A stretch of 11,013 nt of DNA. Origin: Chlamydiia bacterium (GTDB lineage: Bacteria; Chlamydiota; Chlamydiia; Chlamydiales; FEN-1388). Positions 7,504-11,013 of this stretch are shown here, one piece after another. Position numbers and translations under genes: made by a program. The notes beneath the pieces are model-generated. The model made no database searches. It was given only the letters and a program-made list of their open reading frames with translations, and was not told the DNA's origin. Each line of letters begins with the position of its first letter. Position 1 is the stretch's first letter. Location: positions 1 through 11,013 of the forward strand of contig PMZB01000138.1 of assembly GCA_003170575.1 (NCBI GenBank), in the 5' to 3' direction.

Positions 7504-7695
7504 ATCATTAATGGGGGCTAAAAAAACATACCCGATTTGAGCGGAGAATGATGGCATCAGTAACTATTTATGAAAAGGAGTAATTATTCGAGGCATTTCC
7601 CTTGTGAGACATGCCCGTTATGCTTATTGGGGAGGAGAGAGATGGATCTTTCTGCCTAATTTCCCCCATGCCTCCTCACCCATATCACAGCGGAT

Positions 7696-7770
7696 TATGA
7701 AAGCTATAATTTCGTGGATAGCAAAAGGGAGGCAAATTTTAATATCTTTTTGATCCAAAATTTTTTCCTT
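7696..7770 (-). pseudogene. Displaced 75-bp copy of part of the AlbA_2-family gene
   Basis: Bases 7696-7770 match 2336-2410 at 73 of 75 positions in the same orientation. The source segment encodes residues 219-243 of the AlbA_2-family protein (ILDQKDIKIGLPFAIHEII). Here the frame is kept, with one change, Gly to Cys. On both sides the DNA match stops abruptly, yet the minus-strand frame stays open: from about 7850 to a TAA near 7637 it reads NPLFKYFLSYGFWAIKEK, the copied segment, then CDMGEEAWGKLGRKI. No start codon is present. It is a gene fragment, left by duplication, recombination or gene conversion, not a working gene. Confidence 0.8.
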
Positions 7771-7790
7771 AATCGCCCAAAAACCGTAGC

Positions 7791-7904
7791 TCAAGAAGTA
7801 CTTAAAGAGCGGATTTTCTTCTCTATTTTCCTTTTTATCTCTTCATCTGTATCATAGCTGATAGAGGCTTCGACAACGGAATAACTCGGTTCCAAAATCT
7901 CCAT
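7791..7904 (-). other. Small unrecognised ORF in the debris zone (37 codons)
   Basis: A minus-strand frame from ATG 7902-7904 to TGA 7791-7793 reads MEILEPSYSVVEASISY, then a charged lysine/glutamate-rich helix (DEEIKRKIEKKIRSL). The frame is open for a further ~16 codons upstream of this ATG, back to a stop, with SASEAICDFLK before it. The composition looks protein-like, and the piece may be the C-terminal end of a broken gene whose front is lost. I recognise no family. Apart from this and the AlbA_2 copy, the stretch 7558-7962 holds nothing I can support. Confidence 0.25.
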
Positions 7905-7962
7905 CTTCAAAAAATCACAAATGGCCTCAGACGCACTATCTGTTATGTAACTTCAATCATCA

Positions 7963-8058
7963 ATGAGGCTGATCGCGAAAAAAAACAAAAACTTCCCGCT
8001 AGAAATTGTAAATCAGCTACTGTGGGAACGACTGGAGAAAAGCGCGCATGGAAGATAG
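7963..8058 (+). other. Possible 31-residue leader ORF overlapping the next gene
   Basis: ATG at 7963 opens a frame reading KNFPLEIVNQLLWERLEKSA and closing at TAG 8056-8058, inside the start of the following plus-strand gene (11-base overlap). No clear ribosome-binding site precedes it. It could be a translationally coupled leader peptide or, more simply, the remnant of a disrupted gene. A second plus-strand frame across the same DNA is also open, so frame choice here is uncertain. Confidence 0.2.
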
Positions 8059-8257
8059 TTTTAACGAAATCGTATTAAAAGCGCATGCAAGAAGCTTTCA
8101 AAGAGCATTTGAGATTGCGGTTCGAACAGGAACAGCTCTTATATACTCTCGTAATGGTAAAATTGTCGAAATTCGACCGCCGTACGAGTATAAACTGGTC
8201 CGTAAAAAAACTTCTAAAAAAAGAAAGTCTTCTCCGCGTAGGCATGAGGGATCGTAG
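8048..8257 (+). CDS. Small conserved-looking protein of unknown function
   Basis: This 69-residue protein, MEDSFNEIVLKAHARSFQRA followed by an FEIAVRTGTALIYSRNGKIV segment, then Arg-Pro-Pro-Tyr-Glu-Tyr and a very basic tail rich in Lys/Arg/Ser, is the only substantial gene on the plus strand away from the left edge. GGAG lies 10 bases before the ATG. The pattern 'alpha helix, R-T-G-T-x-L-x-Y, N-G-K-I-V-x-x-x-P-P-Y-x-Y' reads like a small folded domain with a beta-hairpin. I have an impression of similar short hypothetical proteins elsewhere but no named family. The basic tail could bind nucleic acid. It is isolated from other genes and flanked by debris, so expression is unproven. Confidence 0.5.
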   Translation: MEDSFNEIVLKAHARSFQRAFEIAVRTGTALIYSRNGKIVEIRPPYEYKLVRKKTSKKRKSSPRRHEGS

Positions 8258-8271
8258 GGAAATAATTTCCC
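8257..8271. terminator. Short perfect palindrome at the end of the plus-strand small gene
   Basis: GGGAAATAATTTCCC is a 15-base perfect palindrome around a central A, starting on the last base of the TAG stop. It could act as a short terminator stem for the plus-strand gene and, from the other side, for the minus-strand pair ending at 8364. Neither side has a T-run, so this is weak. The rest of 8272-8363 shows nothing else. Confidence 0.3.
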
Positions 8272-8363
8272 GCGCCTAAACCAACCAGAACTGTGCCACG
8301 GTGTACATAGGAGCGACCAATTCGTTCCAGTTCACAACACAATACTCAAAGAACTATTCCACC

Positions 8364-8531
8364 TTAGGAGGAAGCCCTTTCTGTTGAGTTAGATTTCTGT
8401 CGAGGAAACAACGCCCGTATCTTCTGCTGCTTTTGAAATTTTTTCGCCCGAAAGATTTGCTTTAGAGCCTTTTTTTGTGGTTGAGGCTCAAGCCCTCCTA
8501 TCGGCGTTCTATATTCAGGTGAAACACTCAT
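8364..8531 (-). CDS. Short protein, paralogue of the neighbouring 100-residue gene
   Basis: The frame reads MSVSPEYRTPIGGLEPQPQK, then a strongly basic stretch (Lys/Arg/Gln-rich), 55 residues from this ATG. Its first ~18 residues and the DNA before them align with the start of the upstream gene (SPEYRTPIGGLEPQ against SHEFSMPKVGIEPQ). The ATG that corresponds to the neighbour's start (8540-8542) is out of frame here and closes after four codons (Met-Asp-Leu-Ala) with a TGA that overlaps this ATG as ATGA. The copy may therefore be translated by reinitiation, or may be a frameshifted, decaying duplicate. A GTG at 8553-8555 would extend the frame by eight residues but sits directly on the purine-rich element. 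No domain or membrane segment is seen. Confidence 0.4.
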   Translation of the reverse strand: MSVSPEYRTPIGGLEPQPQKKALKQIFRAKKFQKQQKIRALFPRQKSNSTERASS

Positions 8532-8560
8532 GCCAAATCCATAGTGACGTTTCACCTCTT

Positions 8561-8863
8561 TTAGTGAATCTTTGCAGCTTTTTTAAGATATTTTTTTGCA
8601 ACACATGAGACACGTGGAATAATGGAGAAGTTATGCGATGTGCTCTGGGCAAAAATGCAGCACAGATGGATGTACACAGAATTACCTATGGTTTGTGGAT
8701 TGTCGGTCGCCTTTTTATCTGAATCAGCAGGAATTACTTCCCCTGGGGGTTGGGAAATAACTCCTGTATTTTTTGCAACTTTTTCGACTGATAGTTCAGC
8801 ACCCGCTTGAGGCTCAATACCTACTTTTGGCATTGAAAATTCATGCGAAATAGGCAAGACCAT
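8561..8863 (-). CDS. Hypothetical 100-residue protein with SxEFxxPxxGxEPQ start
   Basis: The protein starts MVLPISHEFSMPKVGIEPQ and continues with a proline-rich, probably unstructured middle (ISQPPGEVIPADSDKKATDN). It ends in a less protein-like part containing HLCCIFAQ and a basic end. AGAGGAAAAGAG lies just before the ATG and is a good ribosome-binding region. The gene begins 31 bases after the stop of the large HAD-like gene and its own stop sits next to the paralogue that follows, so all three are likely co-transcribed. I recognise no family. The shared N-terminus with the next gene suggests a common targeting or binding segment followed by unrelated tails. The C-terminal third could be read-through into degraded sequence. 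Confidence 0.45.
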   Translation of the reverse strand: MVLPISHEFSMPKVGIEPQAGAELSVEKVAKNTGVISQPPGEVIPADSDKKATDNPQTIGNSVYIHLCCIFAQSTSHNFSIIPRVSCVAKKYLKKAAKIH

Positions 8864-8894
8864 GGTTGCTCTTTTCCTCTTTTACGGTTTCTTC

Positions 8895-10961
8895 CTATGG
8901 AAGGTTTTTGCACATTGCTATAACGTCACTGTCAAGTACTCCTGGGGAGACTTTGGCATAATCGGCCTTCAACTGATTTATAAGTTGTTTTGTTAATGAG
9001 TTGCACGGACCAAATGTCAGAGCTACAATGTATTGTCTTAGTAGCGCATTGCGTTCCGCCGGATCTTCCACACCCAAAATCAATTGAGCGCAGTGTTTTG
9101 GAGAAAACTCCCCGCTCTTTTGCAGCAGGACGTTGCGAAGTTTTTCACATCCGGATTCAGGGAACAGTTCATTAAAATCCTTTTTCCTCCCTTTTTGCTG
9201 TGCTATTCGAGTGGCCACACCATACTCCCCTTCATTGAAGCGCGAAGCAGCCTCTTGAATCATTGCTTTAGTTGCAGGGCTAAGCTTTTTCGCGAATTCA
9301 GCAGATTCTGCTTCAGTGACTAAAGTTGCAAGCAAGCGTACCCAGATCGGATGGCACTTTTTGCCATTTTCCTCTCCACTGTCAACAGGCAGGGCAAAGA
9401 AGGAAGTTGGCTTGTCGTGAAGATCGCAGATCATCTTCAGAAATAGAGAGATAATAAATGCTTCTTGTGTTGGATCGGACACAGCTCTTGTGAGCACGTT
9501 CCACGCCCAAGTACCTTCCCAAAGGCCGTCCAGAAGATCGCTCTGGGAAAGGTTGCTTAACCCTTTGGCGGAAACTCCACCTGTCATAATGCTAGCAAAC
9601 TCAAAGCTAGGAAAGTATCTTTGCGCTCTTTCAAAATGGTCCGTAAAATTTTCTTTCTTAGTTGTTTGAGCGAGCAATTCTCTAAGAGAATAATATTTCC
9701 ATTTTCCACTAGAATCTGGCCTTTGAATATAGTGAAGGTCATAAAATGATTTTCCATACCCCTCAATAAGACGCTGCAAGATCTCTGCTGTTCCCGAGAC
9801 ATATTGTTTGTCTGTTCCAGCTTGATCATGGACCATTATGGATTGCGGTAATTGATTGGCTGCATAAACGGCAAAGGACCCCACATGGACACCTAAGTCG
9901 GCATACTTATGCATCTGAAAATCGTCCTTCCCATCTCCAAAGGAAATGATAAAGGCATGAGGCAATTTCTCTCGTATGAGGCTAATGACTTTTTGAGTAG
10001 TGGCTTCTTTATTCGTTTTGCTGACAACTACATAGGTAAAGTTAACGCCATCTTTTTTCTCATCGCCACATGACGCCCGTTTTTTCTCATCCTCAAGGGA
10101 CTTTAAGGAGGAAGATCGATTCATTTCCTGCTTGATCATCTCGAGTGATATCTCTTCCTTCTTGAGAAAATTCGGACACTTCATCGCAACAGATGGGCCA
10201 TTGTTGATACAGCGAAATTCAGGATCAATCTCTCTTACAATCCTTTCAAGAATTGGCATGAACTCATCGGCTGTTGCATTGGTTGGATGAGGAAGAGCTC
10301 CCTGCGTCACCTTGCTCAACTCACCAAGAAGCTCCTTTGCGACTGCTTGCTTGCCGGGATCACCTTTTTGAACCACGACGTCTAAAAATACCCGGATCAG
10401 CGTTTGGCACAATTCAAAGGAACACGGCAACGAGTATTCATCCAAAGCCTCCCCTTTCCCATCAGCGTTGATTCTCTGACCTCCGAAGCAACCATAAATT
10501 TCAACCATTCCATCACGGATAGCAACAGCGAAGGACGGTCCAAATGCTGCATCTAAAGGAAAGTTACCGCGACGCCATTCTTCCAGACTCTGATCATTGT
10601 AAGCGGGCGAGCCTGAAATAAAACCGACGCGCACTCTCTTCGTTTTTAGCAGCGTTTGGATTCCTTCTTCCACGTTAGGATCGATAGTAGAATGTTTCCC
10701 ACTCGTTTCCATGCGTGCAGTCAGATCAATATCCAAGAGGCAACCAATTTCTTCAATAGATTCTCCATGAAGAAATTGCTGAGGTATCCATACTGGCCAT
10801 CCTGCAACTTGGATTGAAACCCCTTTGGCCTTCCCCGACGAAAGTTCAAGTTTTGCAGAAGAGGGAATAAGATTCTCAATTTTGCATCGAACCGCCTCAT
10901 CTGCGACCATCTCGGTTTGAGGAACAGTTATTGCACTTTGAGCTATATTTAAAGCAAACAT
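8895..10961 (-). CDS. Large HAD-superfamily phosphatase-like protein
   Basis: From the ATG at 10959-10961 this is 688 residues. All four HAD motifs are present in order: motif I LLDIDLT (75-81, nucleophile Asp77 and acid/base Asp79), motif II VGFISGS (Ser116), motif III a lysine near SKTNKEATTQK (probably Lys318), and motif IV FGDGKDDFQM (341-350, Asp343 and Asp347). The GDG-x-x-D-x-x-M form and the ~200-residue insert between motifs II and III are typical of Cof-like, C2-capped HAD phosphatases. Those usually have 260-300 residues, so ~75 N-terminal and ~330 C-terminal residues are extra; the C-terminal part is helical and unassigned. The N-terminus (MFALNIAQSAITVPQ) is hydrophobic and could be a weak signal peptide. 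A TTG at 10971-10973 directly after a stop codon would add Met-Val-Leu-Phe. Neither start has a good ribosome-binding site. Substrate is unknown. Confidence 0.8.
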   Translation of the reverse strand: MFALNIAQSAITVPQTEMVADEAVRCKIENLIPSSAKLELSSGKAKGVSIQVAGWPVWIPQQFLHGESIEEIGCLLDIDLTARMETSGKHSTIDPNVEEGIQTLLKTKRVRVGFISGSPAYNDQSLEEWRRGNFPLDAAFGPSFAVAIRDGMVEIYGCFGGQRINADGKGEALDEYSLPCSFELCQTLIRVFLDVVVQKGDPGKQAVAKELLGELSKVTQGALPHPTNATADEFMPILERIVREIDPEFRCINNGPSVAMKCPNFLKKEEISLEMIKQEMNRSSSLKSLEDEKKRASCGDEKKDGVNFTYVVVSKTNKEATTQKVISLIREKLPHAFIISFGDGKDDFQMHKYADLGVHVGSFAVYAANQLPQSIMVHDQAGTDKQYVSGTAEILQRLIEGYGKSFYDLHYIQRPDSSGKWKYYSLRELLAQTTKKENFTDHFERAQRYFPSFEFASIMTGGVSAKGLSNLSQSDLLDGLWEGTWAWNVLTRAVSDPTQEAFIISLFLKMICDLHDKPTSFFALPVDSGEENGKKCHPIWVRLLATLVTEAESAEFAKKLSPATKAMIQEAASRFNEGEYGVATRIAQQKGRKKDFNELFPESGCEKLRNVLLQKSGEFSPKHCAQLILGVEDPAERNALLRQYIVALTFGPCNSLTKQLINQLKADYAKVSPGVLDSDVIAMCKNLP

Positions 10962-11013
10962 AAACAACACCAATTACAATATATTAATAAGCAGTGTTAT
11001 TTTAACAAAAAAG

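Noticed and set aside
7570..7750. A plus-strand ORF through the debris after AAAAGGAGT
   Set aside because: There is no start codon at a proper distance, and the frame crosses the antisense of the AlbA_2 copy, so its openness is a by-product of the minus-strand coding sequence.
8622..8810. A 62-residue plus-strand ORF opposite the 100-residue gene
   Set aside because: It has no ribosome-binding site, and the minus-strand frame has both a good ribosome-binding region and a paralogue; this is a shadow.

Overview
This window reads as a piece of chromosome from a host-associated bacterium with GC in the low-to-mid 40s by eye. My best guess is a chlamydia-like organism (order Parachlamydiales, such as a Waddlia relative). 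That guess rests on overall gene flavour only, because the window holds no rRNA, tRNA or other phylogenetic marker. All large genes lie on the minus strand. Between them sit stretches of gene debris: a decayed glyoxalase-fold gene, a displaced 75-bp copy of part of a resident gene, and several tiny ORFs. This is the look of a rearranged accessory region.

Layout in ascending coordinates. Positions 1-183 hold the end of a plus-strand gene cut by the window edge. Positions 207-424 (minus) are a glyoxalase/VOC pseudogene that has lost its middle and its start codon. Positions 460-1667 (minus) are an overlapping two-gene unit: a protein without a signal peptide carrying an NNPGN-type cell-wall-enzyme-like signature, then a small exported DUF4431-like protein. 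Positions 1718-3064 (minus) encode a complete AlbA_2/Schlafen-type ATP-binding protein with a C-terminal winged helix. Its promoter lies inside the first of two tandem 66-bp units, each with an internal inverted repeat. Positions 3328-7491 (minus) encode a very large SNF2-family helicase. Positions 7558-7962 are debris, including the 73/75 identical copy of codons 219-243 of the AlbA_2 gene. Positions 8048-8257 (plus) carry a small orphan gene. Positions 8364-8863 (minus) carry two short paralogous genes with a shared N-terminal motif, and 8895-10961 (minus) a large protein with a complete HAD-phosphatase motif set.

How the genes may work together. The 255-aa and 148-aa genes overlap by 7 bases and look like a toxin with an exported protector; this is inference. 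The AlbA_2 protein has a DNA-binding tail and sits behind a promoter embedded in repeated palindromes, so autoregulation is a reasonable hypothesis. The HAD-like gene and the two small paralogues downstream probably share a transcript, given the 31-base and then very short gaps. No integrase, CRISPR array, RNA gene or complete insertion sequence is visible.
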